A stretch of DNA of 64,000 bases from Loripinus fragilis (GCA_964019695.1 OZ026524.1:20453509-20517508); one strand, 5' to 3'; numbered from the stretch's first letter, positions 1 to 11,930 are shown. The notes: generated by a model from the letters alone, not told the origin. Program-made: numbers and translations.

Positions 1-88
1 CTCATTGTGGTTGAAGAGTTGTGAGGACCACAGCCTACTTAAAAGCTATAATGGAGGTCTATGGAAAAACAATTACAGGTCTGGGCCC
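1..88. repeat. 88-bp direct repeat, copy 1 (cut by window edge)
   Basis: The first 88 bases recur at 2193-2280 in the same orientation without a visible difference. After the shared part the two copies diverge abruptly. Copy 1 starts at the window edge, so the real repeat may be longer. It could be the boundary of a 2.19-kb tandem duplication or a dispersed repeat seen twice. No coding signal is convincing in it. Confidence 0.85.
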
Positions 89-639
89 TAAAGAAGAATA
101 TCAGGCCTGTTATGTTGGATACCTTGGCTGCAATGTATGTGACCTGTAATATGTTTTTGATGCATTGTTTTGATTTCAGCAAGTCCAATAATGATTTGAG
201 CTTTCAAAAAGTTCACTTTTTTAAAACAAAAATCATTAAGACTGCAGAAAAAGAGCCTTATTAGTAGGTAGGGGTGATGGTTGGCTCAGTTTTGCACTAC
301 ATATTGGACTTGAAGCATGTGAGTTGCACTTCAGCACTATGAGGCTATACTGTAAGCATACTTTCATTTATCGGAAACTCATTGGTTCCCAAATCAGAGC
401 ATTTGTGTTTTTATTGTTATGCTAAAGCATTTTTTGGAGTGTGTGTTCTTGTGATTGTCAAAATATGGTAAAAAAGGCCCTTTCGCAAGTTTGCGAAAAC
501 CGCAGTAGTGGTCACTTTATGGAGTTAAACGCAATTTAGTTGAAAAGTGTTCACATGTGTTAAACCCATATTTACATGCTCATTTATTGCCATGTGCCTT
601 AGTTGAACTCAGAGATGGCACAAGAGACTGTCATATTAC

Positions 640-1190
640 CCAATATGACATTGACCTTTGAAAGATTGACCTTTAAATTGAGCAACAGTGTAGAACAACT
701 TGGAAACCTGTATGATATTGCACTCTCCACTTTGTAAAGTAGAACATTTGGGTCAGTTTGGGTTGATTTGCTGTCCAAATTGACCCTTGACCTTATTGAT
801 GACCTTGACCTTGATAAGAGGGGCCATTTCATATGGATATATGTATGCGTATTAGTCCGTTTTAATTTTTACTATTCAATCCGGCAACTTAAATGTCACT
901 TTGAAAAAATGTCATAATGAACTGCAACAGTATACCAGTTCACAGGCATGATTTTACCAAATTGACAGCCTGCCATTTGTAAAATAAGTATTTTGGGCTA
1001 GTATTTTTTAAACTTTGTCAATAATATGATGTTTTCCTTGACCATTTGACCCATTTTACCCCAATTTAAGACAAATAGGTCATTAATTGTAGAAATTGTA
1101 CCCTTTTGACCTATAAAATTGCAAGTGACCTTGACCTTTGACCTCTATGACCTTGATAATTCCCTTTCACTGACCTTGACCTTGCAGCAT
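640..1190. repeat. TGACCT/TTGACC-rich repeat region
   Basis: Runs of TGACCTTGACCTTTGACC-like words occur near 650-680, 780-815 and 1120-1185. Such words are common in bivalve intergenic repeats. They also look like nuclear-receptor half sites, but a repeat origin is the simpler reading. No gene is seen between 300 and 2190; the rest is AT-rich unique-looking DNA. Confidence 0.5.
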
Positions 1191-2192
1191 CCTGGCTGTA
1201 GTAGTTTTTTTCTCCAGCTAGGTCTTTGGAAAAAATGTAAGCGGTCAAAATGCCATGTCGGTGAGCATAGCCCCTCTGCATGGAAACTAGTTTTGCTCTT
1301 CACCCCCTCTGGCTGTTACATAATATTAGCTTTTGTCACCTAAATTAGCAAAAATTGCTTTATTTTGCACAAATGAACCTTTTTATGTGATTAGAAGTTG
1401 ATTTAATGTGTAAAGAAAGTATTATATGTCCCATAGCTAGGAGCAAGTAATTTTGGCCTTGTTAATGGGGGTGGGTGGGGTAACTCCACATTAGACTCAT
1501 GCTGGTAAAGCACATGCATCTTTTTGGTATAGTATATTATAAAGTGGTGTTATAAGCTTATATTAGTGAAATTTAAAGCATTTCTGATATATAATAAAAG
1601 AGATTTAAGAAAATGAATATGTTCACTTTTCCTTTTCATTATTTTGCTGTACAATGAGTTTACCAGTAATATGTGTAGGGGGGTAGGGTTGTTTAAAGGG
1701 TTCCCTAGAATAAGTTTGGGGTAAATGATGCAAACAAACAATATAAATGTGCTTTAAAATGTTTATTAATTTGAATTAAACTATTTTCTTGGTCCTTTGT
1801 CTGAAATGGAATATGGCTTTAGGTCACAGACCTGTAAATGTAAAAAGGGCAGTGACTGGCTGAAAAGGTGGGTGGAAGCTCAGCACAATATTTTTAAGTT
1901 GTAAGGTGTTTCATGATTGGTCAATAATAAAACTAGGAAATATATTGTATATATTAGACGGTTCTATCTTTGCTGTACGTTTTGGAACAACATCTCATTG
2001 CTTTTGGTGATTTAGTTTAGTGGTGTGGCTTAGAAAAAAGGACCTTGCATTCTGGTATTTTTTCAGTAGAATTTTCCTCTCATGTAGGGTGCCCACCTTC
2101 AGGGGCCAAAAAGTGGCAAAACATGGCGGTCACCAGGGTATCTCATTCTTGTTTTTTGATTGAACTAGGTCCAATCTGTAACTCTATGGCAG

Positions 2193-2280
2193 CCTCATTG
2201 TGGTTGAAGAGTTGTGAGGACCACAGCCTACTTAAAAGCTATAATGGAGGTCTATGGAAAAACAATTACAGGTCTGGGCC
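2193..2280. repeat. 88-bp direct repeat, copy 2
   Basis: Same sequence as bases 1-88. It is followed by a stub (about 2345-2375) that resembles the end of the hairpin MITE found at 22586, 48130 and 52771. Between 2281 and 3040 only such MITE stubs are visible, and no gene. Confidence 0.85.
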
Positions 2281-2839
2281 CTTCAGCAGACTGTTTCAAG
2301 ACTGCAGATGTGGAGGCTTGTTGTCTCGCTGGTGAGATAAGTATCAAAATCTCATGCGTTGGCTCAAATTCTCTACCTATCATAATCTTTATAGTTCCCA
2401 GACTGTAATAATGTCTATATCTAAAGAGAAAGGCTGTCATATTAAGGACCCAGCACTTCTTATCCATTGGTCATCACACTTACATAATAACTGACATAAC
2501 TGTCATATTGTCTGTATCAAAACTGTCCTAGTCTAACCACAAACTCTAAAGCGCCAAATAAAATATGCAGTAGACAACATTTAAAATTTTGTTGCTTCTG
2601 TACGAAAAAAAAAAGGTGTGCATGCAGATGATTCAAATTAAGTATCAAACCTTCTCCATAAATGAAACATACCTGTTTGAAAATATCTATAACATTATAA
2701 TCGACAAATTTCTCCCAAACAAACCCCCAATACTCACATGAGATGCCATGTGCCATGTTGATTCAGTTTCCATTTTAATTCATCATCATCAGATACCAGT
2801 AAAAGCATTTTCAAACCCAATAGGATTGGTATTATTGAT

Positions 2840-2966
2840 GAGCCTCGATGCAAGAAAACCTGTTTTCGAGGGCTTGCATCAACAAAGACGCAGACCAGCG
2901 CAGTCTGTTCAGGGCCTTTGTTATTTGCTTATTGTAAAGCATTATATCAAAACTTGCTACAAGTGA
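2840..2966. mobile_element. Hairpin MITE, same family as 56690-56822
   Basis: The stretch reads AAGAAAACCTGTTTTCG, then CAACAAAG, CAGTCTGTTCAG, CCTTTGTTATTTGC and CAAAACTTGC. The same order of words is found at 56690-56822. The centre is a GATCAG-type imperfect palindrome. It is non-coding. Confidence 0.6.
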
Positions 2967-3046
2967 AAATTTCACCTTGAAGGTTTTCTCGTGCCACGGC
3001 CTATATCATTTAAGAAGTCTACATCTTAACCCATTTATACTAGTGG

Positions 3047-3131
3047 GTACTTCCTTTACCAAAGTGGAGCCATTGACCACAAGGGTGTTGCCAGTTTGAA
3101 CCTCAGGGGCTAGATTGGCAGGATTTATGTA
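3047..3131. repeat. Tandem repeat unit split by the mariner-like element (left half)
   Basis: This half unit ends in GGATTTATGTA and continues at 4432 with GGGGACC..AGACATTGCTACACAC. A second unit at 4523-4690 has the same words uninterrupted (GGATTTATGTAGGGGTCAC..AGACATTGCTACACAC). The second unit therefore shows the empty insertion site. Confidence 0.75.
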
Positions 3132-4431
3132 CAAGGGCTGTTCAAATATGAATGCAAGTAGCTTCATATTTTTTTTTCATATATTGTCATACCTTTCTGG
3201 AAAGAACTATTTGTCGCTTTTAAAATGGCACCAAACATAAAAAAAACACTCACTATATGTCTCGAGTTACAGAGCTTATATAAAGGCCATTCCAGTATAC
3301 TGAAGTTTTTCTGAAGCAAATTGCCATACACATTTTGGTATATGTGCGGATATTATTGTCATATCTTTGTAAGTTTCAGACAAAATGACACCAAATTTTA
3401 GATGCCAGTTTAATGTACATTAACAAAGTTGCGTGCAGGAACAAGTTTATATAATCCTGTTTCAATCCCGAGTTAACAGGGACGTTTGTGACGTAATTTA
3501 TTTTATCATAGAAGTCATTTTGAGTTATCTACTGCTGATGCAATAATGAACGTCGCTGCGTCTTTTTCTTTGCGTTTCCCTTAAAACATGTTTAACATGT
3601 CATAAGGAAGTTTTCAAAACGCTCCGTCCTCTATTTACAGAGTTATCACATTTTATACCATTTTCAAGCATTTTTCTGCTTCTTAATAACGTGTTTACAT
3701 TAACTAAAATATGTTCAATCTGATCATGTGAGTAATTTTATTGTAAATAATGCCTATTTTGGTAAAACTTTAAAGTTAACATTCAAATTTAGATTAAACC
3801 CGCAATGTTATGGCAATAAAATTAAGTATAAGTTCTATAACCCCTTCACCTAAAGCAGTTTTGACTTAATGAAAAAGCTTTTCAGCGTTTAAAAATTACC
3901 CACTTTCATTCAATGATTTGTAGCAACAACTCAGTATGAGCGATCAACATATTGTATTTGAGTTAAAACTAGTTTAAATGTTGCTTCGTGCATTTTGTTA
4001 GAGAAATGTTTGACTGAAAAGTGAAAGGTGGTGGGGGTTTTTACCATTTATTTGCAAACATAAGGAGACTTTAGTGAAAACGATTCGATGTAATTTAACA
4101 AAAGCATGTCAGATTTTCGCAACTTTCACAAAATCATTATATAAGTATATGGGAATACTTCCTTAAAAATTTCAAGAAATTTCACCAATTTGTCGAAGAA
4201 TTATACGCTTGTCTATATCACTGGTATGTTCGAGGCATTGAGTGTGTTAGTATACTAAAGTGACCCTCATTCAGAGGGCTATAACTCGATAAGTATACTA
4301 AATTTTTCTTTAAGTCTGGTGCCAGTTAAAAGACGGCATATGATCCTTTATAGAAACGTTTACCATTTGTTCGTAGCATATATGTGACGAAAGTTATGAA
4401 GCTACTTGCATTCATATTTGAACAGCCCTCG
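3132..4431. mobile_element. Mariner-like element, about 1.3 kb, TA target duplication, coding capacity lost
   Basis: The ends are inverted: AAGGGCTGTTCAAATATGAA at the left and the reverse complement ending in GAACAGCCCTCG at the right, with about 35 bp of TIR including GCAAGTAGCTTCATA. TA flanks both ends (3130-3131 and 4432-4433). Length and ends fit Tc1/mariner-type elements, whose full length is about 1.3 kb. No open frame above 60 codons is left, so it is a dead or non-autonomous copy. The neighbouring tandem unit at 4523-4690 gives the unoccupied site. Confidence 0.85.
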
Positions 4432-4522
4432 TAGGGGACCTCTAGACATTGCTACACACTAAATATATAAGCTCTGGGTCTCATAGTTTCAGAGAATATT
4501 GTTTAAAAGTGTTTCCCATAAT

Positions 4523-4690
4523 AAGCCAATGAGTGCTGTTGATCCCCTGGGTGTGGCCAGTTTGGGCCCCAGGTCTTTATTGATAGGATTTATGTAGGGG
4601 TCACAAGACATTGCTACACACTTAGGCCTCATCATTATGGTTTCTGGGGAGACATTTTAAAGTTTTCCCCATTGTAAGTTTATGGGAACT
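4523..4690. repeat. Tandem repeat unit, uninterrupted copy
   Basis: It shares GCTGTTGATC..GGCCAGTTTG..GGATTTATGTAGGGG..GACATTGCTACACAC with the unit broken by the mariner-like insertion. No coding signal. Confidence 0.65.
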
Positions 4691-4834
4691 TTATGCTGCC
4701 ATGGCAACCAGAATTCCAATTCAATCAGTCCAAAAACTTTATGCAGCCTTTCCCGCAATGTGAGGATGCTTTACCTGTAATTTGATCACCTTTGGCCAAC
4801 TGACTTTACAGAGTTAATACAGGCAAGTTTGTGT

Positions 4835-5225
4835 AAAATTCAAGGACTTGAGAAGGACTTCTAAAATACTTTTCTACTGTTTTCAAGGACTGAAAACTTA
4901 TGAAAAATACTGATTTACATGTTAAAATTCTACTTTGGAAATGCTAGAGTCCATTATTAAAGATATTAGTTTTAGAAAATTAGTATAATATTCGGGTGCC
5001 TTTATTTGGTGCAGCATATGCTGCACCAAATAAAGGCACCACAATTTTATACTGATTTAGGTCTTCAAAAACAGTGTTGAATCCTCCTGTAAATGGTGAA
5101 ATTCAAGGACTTTTCAAGGCCTTTGAGTGTTTTTCAAGTACTTTTCAAGGCGAATTTAATTTTCAAGGACTTTTCAAGACAATCCTGTATATTCAAGTAC
5201 TTTTCAAGCCTGTGCAAACCCTGCT
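4835..5225. mobile_element. TTCAAGGACTT-type MITE with central perfect palindrome
   Basis: It contains repeated TTCAAGGACTTTTCAAG words and ends in GCCTGTGCAAACCCTG, a hAT-like terminus (reverse CAGGGTTTGCACAGGC). The centre, 4995-5040, is a perfect 46-bp palindrome of GGTGCCTTTATTTGGTGCAG and its complement around CATATG. A second copy lies at 23540-25287, where the palindrome is split by another element. I did not find a secure target duplication. Confidence 0.75.
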
Positions 5226-5606
5226 TTAGAGATAAACTCTAAAATGCAATTGTCATCCTGTATATCCAAGCTCTAAATATTTGGAATAATATCCCTGGGT
5301 CAATCATGGTCATCAAAGATCATTTCTAGAATTGCACTGGAACACACTGACTAGAACTATTTTAAAATACTTCATGAACAATTTCTCTGAATTTCTTGAA
5401 CTTCAAGGTCTAAGAACAGCCATTTAACTTTCAAGAGCAGTTCAAGAACTATTTAAAGAACTGTTCTTGAATTCCTTGCAAGGATTGTAATTACATGTAC
5501 ATTTTTTCAGCAGAAATACCACTATTGTATAAAGAACCATATTTTATAAAATATAAACATTAACAAAAATCATAAATGTTGACAAAATGGCTCCAGGCCA
5601 TGAGGT

Positions 5607-5768
5607 TAATTTCAACTGCTCATAAAAACTAAAATACTGAAAAATAGAGGTTTCTTGCTTTAAGTCTCTCAGATGTTGCATTTATCTTGCTAATAAATGT
5701 TAAAATGCTAAAAATTAATGTCATTTTAACATTTATGAGCAGGATAAATTTAGCTTTCAGCCGAGCCC
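5607..5768. mobile_element. MITE ending in AACATTTATGAGCAGGATAAA, copy 1
   Basis: It shares TCAACTGCTCATAAAAACTA at one end and an inverted AACATTTATGAGCAGGATAA near the other, with copies at 21640-21800 and 28140-28290. The interior is AT-rich and non-coding. Confidence 0.7.
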
Positions 5769-5769
5769 T

Positions 5770-6238
5770 CGCAAAAAATTGTTCCATATAATCCCAAATA
5801 ATTGGTATGTTCTAGAATGTTCTAGAAAGTCTTAGTCCAGTTCCAATTCTGCTGGAATAGAACTTTCTGGGATTTTGTGGTACTTCATTTTATATGGTAT
5901 TTAATGGAATTCCATTAAATCCCAAAAGTTGGAACAATTGGTATTTTCTGTCACTATCTGGAACTGGAAAATCCCAGAAAGTCTTAAATAATTCTGCTTA
6001 AAATATAAGTGGGATTTTATGTTATTTTCTGGGATAAATATTCCATTTAATCCCAGAAAGTCCCAGCAGGTACTTTAAATGGGATTTATTAAGATTTTCT
6101 GGGACTTCATCAATTCAACACATCCATATAATTTCTACCATGACAGATTATTGGGATTAAATGGAATCTTTTGGTACTACTAGTAAATACCTTGGTTCCA
6201 TTTAATACCAAATAATCCCAACCTAGATTTGCATAGGA
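5770..6238. repeat. GGGATT/AATCCC word repeat, copy 1
   Basis: The region is built from shuffled short words (GGGATTTTATGG, TAATCCCA, GTTCTAGAA, TGGTAC) without a fixed period. A related region lies at 20346-20745. No open frame. From 6240 to 7029 I see only AT-rich DNA without a supported feature. Confidence 0.65.
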
Positions 6239-7029
6239 CCATTACATTCTGAACTCAGTTTGACCTTGAAATATGATATAACTGTGTTAACCTGGTTCTC
6301 TCATTTTAATGACTCAAGCTGAAATTCTTTAATCTTGCAGGAAACCAGAAAAAGATTCAAATAAACCTTATGGTTTGCAAGGCTCTAACTATTTGATAAA
6401 TTCTGTGTTAATTTTGGATATATACTGCATAAACTGCATAAAATAAATCCTACAACAGACAATGTGAGTATACAGAACATATTTCTATGCTTATAAATTA
6501 TACTTGCACGAGGTTTTTCATCATATAATTTAGTTTCTCAAAAACAAAGCCATTTGTAGTTGTTTCTTTCTTTAAATGCCGATGAAAGACACTTATAACT
6601 GAATTGTGTTCATTATGGTTATACAATTTTACAATTATCATTATTATTTACAGCAGCATTTGTGGCAGTACAACACTTAATTAATGTGGTACTTGTAAGC
6701 TTACATTAGTGAATAGGTTAATTGCTGAATTTACAGGATAATCAGGCTGATCATTGGGGCTTATTTTTATATGATTTTTTTTTTAACACCATCTCTTTTT
6801 AAAAGGTGTTGGAGATATTGCGATTGCCTTCGTCTGTATATCAGGTTTTTGTTTGTTATGCTATCTTCTAAACAACTGGACAGATTATCCAACCAAATTT
6901 GTTGAGCAACTGGTGTATGCAACAGCAAAATTCCAATACCCCAATGATCTGGGATGTAGGTCAAAAGTGTCCTTCGGTCTGCCCATTTGCCTGCAATACT
7001 ATCACCTTGCAAACGGTTAGTTTGTTTGT

Positions 7030-7330
7030 TTTGTTGTTTTACGTCCCAAGTCAACAGCTATGGGCATGGTAGGACCGTCAGTTCATCTAACCACACTTTT
7101 TCTTGGGCAAGCTTAAACAAGCAGTTAACCAGTACTTTGTGCACATACTTTCGCTTGTAACTGACAATAACCCTTCTTGAATGATTCAGCTGAAGGGAGG
7201 AGAATGACCGTAGAAATTATTTCATGATCAATCTCCATGAAAGTACAGGACCGGGTCAGGATCGAATCTCGTGACCCCTGGATCTGCATTCAGCCTCACA
7301 TCTGTTGCCAGACATGTTACCGACTGGGCA
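7030..7330 (-). mobile_element. tRNA-derived SINE, family 2
   Basis: Read on the minus strand, the head has a tRNA-like A box (GGTAACATGTCTGGCA region) and B box (GGGGTCACGAGATTCGATCC). The tail contains the module ACGTCCCAAGTCAACAGC near 7041. Copies are at 25678-25965 and 54360-54635, with a fragment at 58185-58290. The 3' tail resembles that of the family 1 SINEs although the tRNA heads differ. 7331-7903 shows nothing I can support. Confidence 0.8.
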
Positions 7331-7903
7331 AACGGTCATACTGAATGTTTTTTGGATCCCCCCTTGCATCAGCCCCAGTGAGTGTGCATTTTCTGGCTTT
7401 GCTGTCTCTTTCTGAATTGCTGGGTAGAACTCAACCAAATTTGTGAGCAACTTTAACAAATGTGTATACAAGAGCTTATTTTTGGTTACCCCACTCAGAG
7501 GCGCCCTATAATGGGGGTCAAAAGTGTCTGCCCATTCTTCTTTTATGCTAATCCAAACATGCTGGGCTGAATTCAAACTAATTTGTTGAAAGGTCGACTT
7601 TCTCACAAGTGGGGAGTGCTAAAGAACATTTATTTTTTATCCTTCCAGCGAAATGACCTTGCAAGTTACTAGTTAAAAGTGTCTGTTTATCTGTCCATTT
7701 ACTAATTATGCTATCCCCTAATCTGCTTTATTTTGGATATGGTGAACCCACAGGGAGTTGATACAGGAAAGTTATAGAAATGAACCTGTGATCAAACAAT
7801 TATTACCGTATGATCAGAAATTGGGCACACTGAAGGTGCTAGCCAGGTCTTCTGGGTGCCAAATTATAAGTACAAAATAATTCAATTCAGTAGTATTAAA
7901 GTA

Positions 7904-7913
7904 ATTTTAGCAT
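7904..7913. repeat. Candidate target-site duplication, left
   Basis: ATTTTAGCAT, repeated directly at 19742-19751, just outside the giant inverted repeat. Confidence 0.5.
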
Positions 7914-8181
7914 CAGTACTACGAGTAGTGTAGAGCGATTGTTTTTAGTCTAGCTGATGGCTAATGCCTGTTCCCTGTTCCAAGATGGCGGCCCCCATGT
8001 AAACGATTGCACAACATCCTGTTAGGCCTGAGATATGGTGTCCACGATGACATCCGGTTCCTGTTATTGCACCACATTGCGTCAGACGGTAAAACAATAG
8101 ATCTAAGATGGCCACCGATTTCACAACTTTGTGCGAGATTGAAAAAAACAATTAATATCAGTAGCGCAACTGATCAGATTT

Positions 8182-9060
8182 TATGATTTATAAGTATCAT
8201 ATATATGATCATCGTCACAAAAAATCCAGTTTAATGTCATTGCAAAGAATTAAGAATAAAGGCGCTGATCAGCTTGCGAATTTTAGCACCTTGATCGTTT
8301 GCTACTTAGATAGTATAATACCTATGGTTTCTCTTTTTAATGTAAACCATGTGTTATATTCAGCAGGCTGGTTTGAGTCTTTAATCAGTCCGAAACACCC
8401 GAGACGGTTTTCTTGCTACACTGCTGTCATTGTTGTTGAAATACTGTACACCTGAATGAACTTTAACTCATTTTAACCTTGTCTCGGATGTCATGATAAT
8501 TGATGCAATCAACGAGATTGTATTTTTATCGAAAAGCTTCATGTTTTGACAGTGGGGACTCTGATCAGGCTAAATATTATTTTACACTAAAGAACCATTT
8601 TAAGCCCCCTTAACCATATTGCACGCTAGCAGAGCGGGTTACATCTAAACCCTATGTATAAAAGAGAGTGACCCGCTGTATTTGCATGCTTTTTTTTATC
8701 ATGGTTTAAAATGAACTTCGCCACAAGAAATCGAACCTAATGCCAGTGCAAAGAATGAAGAATAAAGGCGCATATCAGCCTGTGAATTTTAGCACCTTGG
8801 CTATTCGCTACTGAGATAGTATTAAAGCTCTGGACAGGTTTGTCTTGTGTAATTAAAGTCATGTGAATTCAGCAGGCTGGTTTGAGCCTTTTATCGGTCC
8901 AAAACACCTATGCAGGTTTTCTTGCTGTAATACTGTATTGTCATTGTTGTTGAAAGCTAGTAAACTTGAATGAACTTTAACGTCTCAGATGTCATGATAA
9001 ATAATAGAATCAATAGGGTCAAACTTCATGTGGTGACAGTGCATGGTAATGGTTTATGAC
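8182..9060. repeat. Diverged tandem duplication inside the left arm
   Basis: 8182-8590 and 8690-9060 share words in the same order: ATAAAGGCGC, TTTTAGCACCTTG, CAGCAGGCTGGTTTGAG, GTCATTGTTGTTGAAA and ATGTCATGATAA. The copies are clearly diverged, so this duplication is older than the arm duplication. The mirror is at 18590-19468. Confidence 0.75.
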
Positions 9061-9733
9061 TCTTTCAACAATATTTGAGTTGTATTGGGGTGGTGATGCA
9101 TGTGTATATTTGGCAGATTATGTTGGTCAGACTGCATTTTAATAAGAGTTTGTACAAAAACCTTCGCTGCTCGCTGACACAAAGTATGGATGTAGATAAA
9201 GACTCGGTCAAACAGTCAGACCTATAGCCCCACTAGATAGCTTGGCGTAGCATGACTATACGGATACGCCATAAGTACCGTGGTTCTTTCATGATCTGGT
9301 CCCAGAAATGCTTAGACGAGCCTACGCAAATGCGCTATCGCCCTCAGACCCTTCGCTGCTGGCATACACAAAAAATGTATGTAGATAAAGACTAGTCAGA
9401 AAACTAGTCCCCACTAGGTACATGCGCATACACGTTTTTGTTATCGGGTTTGAAATACTGCCAACTATTGTATTGAAAGTTTATTTATATCGTTGTGCAA
9501 TATTTCAATTGAAAAAAAAATGTCTTGTGTCAATAATATGGCTCTCAAGTAACATGATATGGCTGTTTTGTTACTAAATATAGAATGACTCATCAAAATG
9601 GCCGCCAAAAGACAAAAGATCTAAGCATGACGTAGGATATCCGTTTTTTTACAAATATAAAGCAAATGAAAACGCTTTCATACTAATTTCAGTAAAGCAA
9701 CTGTAAAGACTACGAAAAATTATCCACTTTATT

Positions 9734-10474
9734 ATGGATAGAAAGGGTAGCTGTGCCACACTTCTTAGACTGCCGCTCGCGCAGAATAATAAAAGAAAAA
9801 TAGCAGACGTTGATGAAAACGCCAGCGATGGATACGACCAGCCTGGTCGTCTTGTGATAGACACTAGTAACAACTGTTCGGAGAACATGCCTGCTAATGA
9901 CTGGTCAGAACACTGGATGAAAACTGTTAGTGGCCGAAAAGGAGACCAACAAGAACAATTGTGCCAAATAGATCTCGGGAATCAGTGTTATGTTGTTGGT
10001 AAATTGTTTAAGGGGCAAATGTTCATACATGTAAGAAGGTATGACAGAAGAGACGATGGGACATTATTTCCAACTAAAAAGGGGATCGCTTTAAATCTTG
10101 AAAAGTGGAAGAAACTTCAATATTGTTTCTTAGAAAATGTTGACAGTGCTATTGGCCAATACCAGGATTCTAAACCGGTGGACTTGTTTATACACTTGGG
10201 GGGAAATTATCACGTTTCTGTGAAAAGTGGATATCCCCTGGTAAACATCAGACGCTGGTTTGTTCCAGAGGGCCAGGAGACACTAACCCCAACGAAAGCT
10301 GGCATAGCCCTAACGTTTCTACAGTGGGAGAAACTAAAATCAGCTATGCTGTTAGTAGAAGAACTTTTGAACGGTGAACTGGACAATGTAAATTTCTGTG
10401 AGGAATCTCATCAGAATCAAATAGGGGCTCTGGCATGTTCAAACTGCAACCCCAATGACTTTATGAACCATTGA
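9734..10474 (+). CDS. Protein with two tandem PC4/p15-like domains (left-arm copy)
   Basis: 246 codons, intronless, intact. Residues 1-75 are a polar leader with a KRK basic patch at 20-22. Residues about 79-139 form the first PC4-like unit: FIHVRRY at 97-103, PTKKGIAL at 113-120, then WKKL at 125-128. Residues about 150-212 form the second: VNIRRWF at 170-176, LTPTKAGIAL at 184-193, then QWEKL at 197-201. This beta-strand, TKKGI turn and W-KL helix pattern is that of the PC4/SUB1 transcriptional coactivator C-terminal domain, which binds single-stranded DNA. Known PC4 has one such unit. The tail has a CSNCN motif at 235-239. The upstream 140 bp hold CAAAATGGCCGCC (YY1-like) and TGACGTAG. I saw no clear TATA box or AATAAA near the stop. 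Assigning it to PC4 is from motif recognition; its role is unknown. Confidence 0.8.
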   Translation: MDRKGSCATLLRLPLAQNNKRKIADVDENASDGYDQPGRLVIDTSNNCSENMPANDWSEHWMKTVSGRKGDQQEQLCQIDLGNQCYVVGKLFKGQMFIHVRRYDRRDDGTLFPTKKGIALNLEKWKKLQYCFLENVDSAIGQYQDSKPVDLFIHLGGNYHVSVKSGYPLVNIRRWFVPEGQETLTPTKAGIALTFLQWEKLKSAMLLVEELLNGELDNVNFCEESHQNQIGALACSNCNPNDFMNH

Positions 10475-11329
10475 GAAAGAGTGACAATATATCAGCATTT
10501 ACAAACATATGTCTGTTTTTCATATGTTTTAACCCATATAAGCATTGCGTTCTTTTGGCGGACATAGACAAACAGTGCAGACTCAAATCAGACACTACAG
10601 AAAGTGGCGTCTGATCAGGGTCTCATATGGTTGCTTATAGAAGGTTCTATTAATATTTGGATAAAATTAAAACTACCTACTGGAAAACCCATAAAATGAA
10701 AACGGACTAGTCCAAAAATGTGAAGAGTATGAAATTCTATTTTGGCTTAAATGAGTTAGAATGATGATCAATTTAACCTGTATTTTATTGTCGTATATAT
10801 GCTTACAAAAGTTACATGTAAATTGTATATATACAAAATTGAATTAATGATATCTTATATTTTTGTTGATGTCTTATTTAGCTTGCAATAATGTAACAAG
10901 AACACGAGCTCTCGAAAAGAAAATACGAATATGTGCGTTTTAATTAGTTATGACACTCACGATTTTAATGCGCAGTAAGATTCTTTTCGATATATCATGT
11001 TTTTGTTACAAAATATCCCCCACCCCCAAGAAATCGCTAGTCTGGCCATCACACATCACAAAATCATACTGATTATTTAACACAACAAAAACACCTTGAA
11101 TAGCTTAACTCTTGGTATCAGATTGGGAACATGTATATCCGAAATAATGATGAGAGGTCATAGAATGCATTCAGACCATCTCAATCTTTTAGTCAAATAT
11201 TATGCATACATCACTTTCCCAATGTAACTGAAAAAACTGTTGAAATGGTCATAAAACCACATTGAAAGAAAAAAGTCACTGCATACTGTTGAAAGGGCCA
11301 TTAACATAAGAATGAAGTCCAGAAGATCC

Positions 11330-11930
11330 ATAATTCTGGCCTGTAAATTTATTCAGTTATTCTCATTGGAACATTAGTAAATGGAATTTCATGTTGTGCG
11401 CTCTATAAGTTAAAAATCGTTAAAGCCATTTGAAAAAAACTTTGTATACTTGTAAACAACGATGAGACCATGTGTCATGCATAAGAAACATATTTCTGGC
11501 TTATATATTTTAGATTTATACCCCTTTGATTATTTTAATACAATTCTATGTCTACACAGAAGATATTTGATGAAATTTGATAATTTGTAAAGAATTATGA
11601 GAAGACATGTCATGCAAAAGAATTATAACTCTGACTTGTATCTTTTTTTCGAGTTATTTCCCTTTGATCAGTTTAAACGCAATTTTGCGTCTTGTCTATA
11701 ATTTGAAAATCGTTCAACGATACTTTGGTGAAACTCAATACATTTTATAGGCGCGCGAGTCAACTGGTCATGCACAAGATCTATAACCCTGGTTTGTACA
11801 TTTTGGGTTATGTCCCATTGATCATTTTAATTGCAATTCAATGTCCTCTCTAAAATTTGAAAACAGTTGCTGTGCAGATATGTTGATGAAACTTCATCCA
11901 TATTGGAAGCATTATGTGATGATATATGAT
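11330..11930. repeat. Degenerate ~150-bp tandem repeat in the left arm
   Basis: Four diverged units are marked by AATTCTGGCCTGTAAATTTA (11331), ATTTCTGGCTTATATATTTT (about 11490), AACTCTGACTTGTATC (about 11627) and AACCCTGGTTTGTACATTTT (about 11783). Each is followed by a pyrimidine-rich TTT-ATTTCCC-TTTGAT word. It is mirrored at 15720-16320 and non-coding. Confidence 0.7.

Noticed and set aside
640..1190. Nuclear-receptor response-element cluster (TGACCT half sites)
   Set aside because: The words recur at 46060-46320 and are typical of dispersed bivalve repeats. No gene promoter is nearby.
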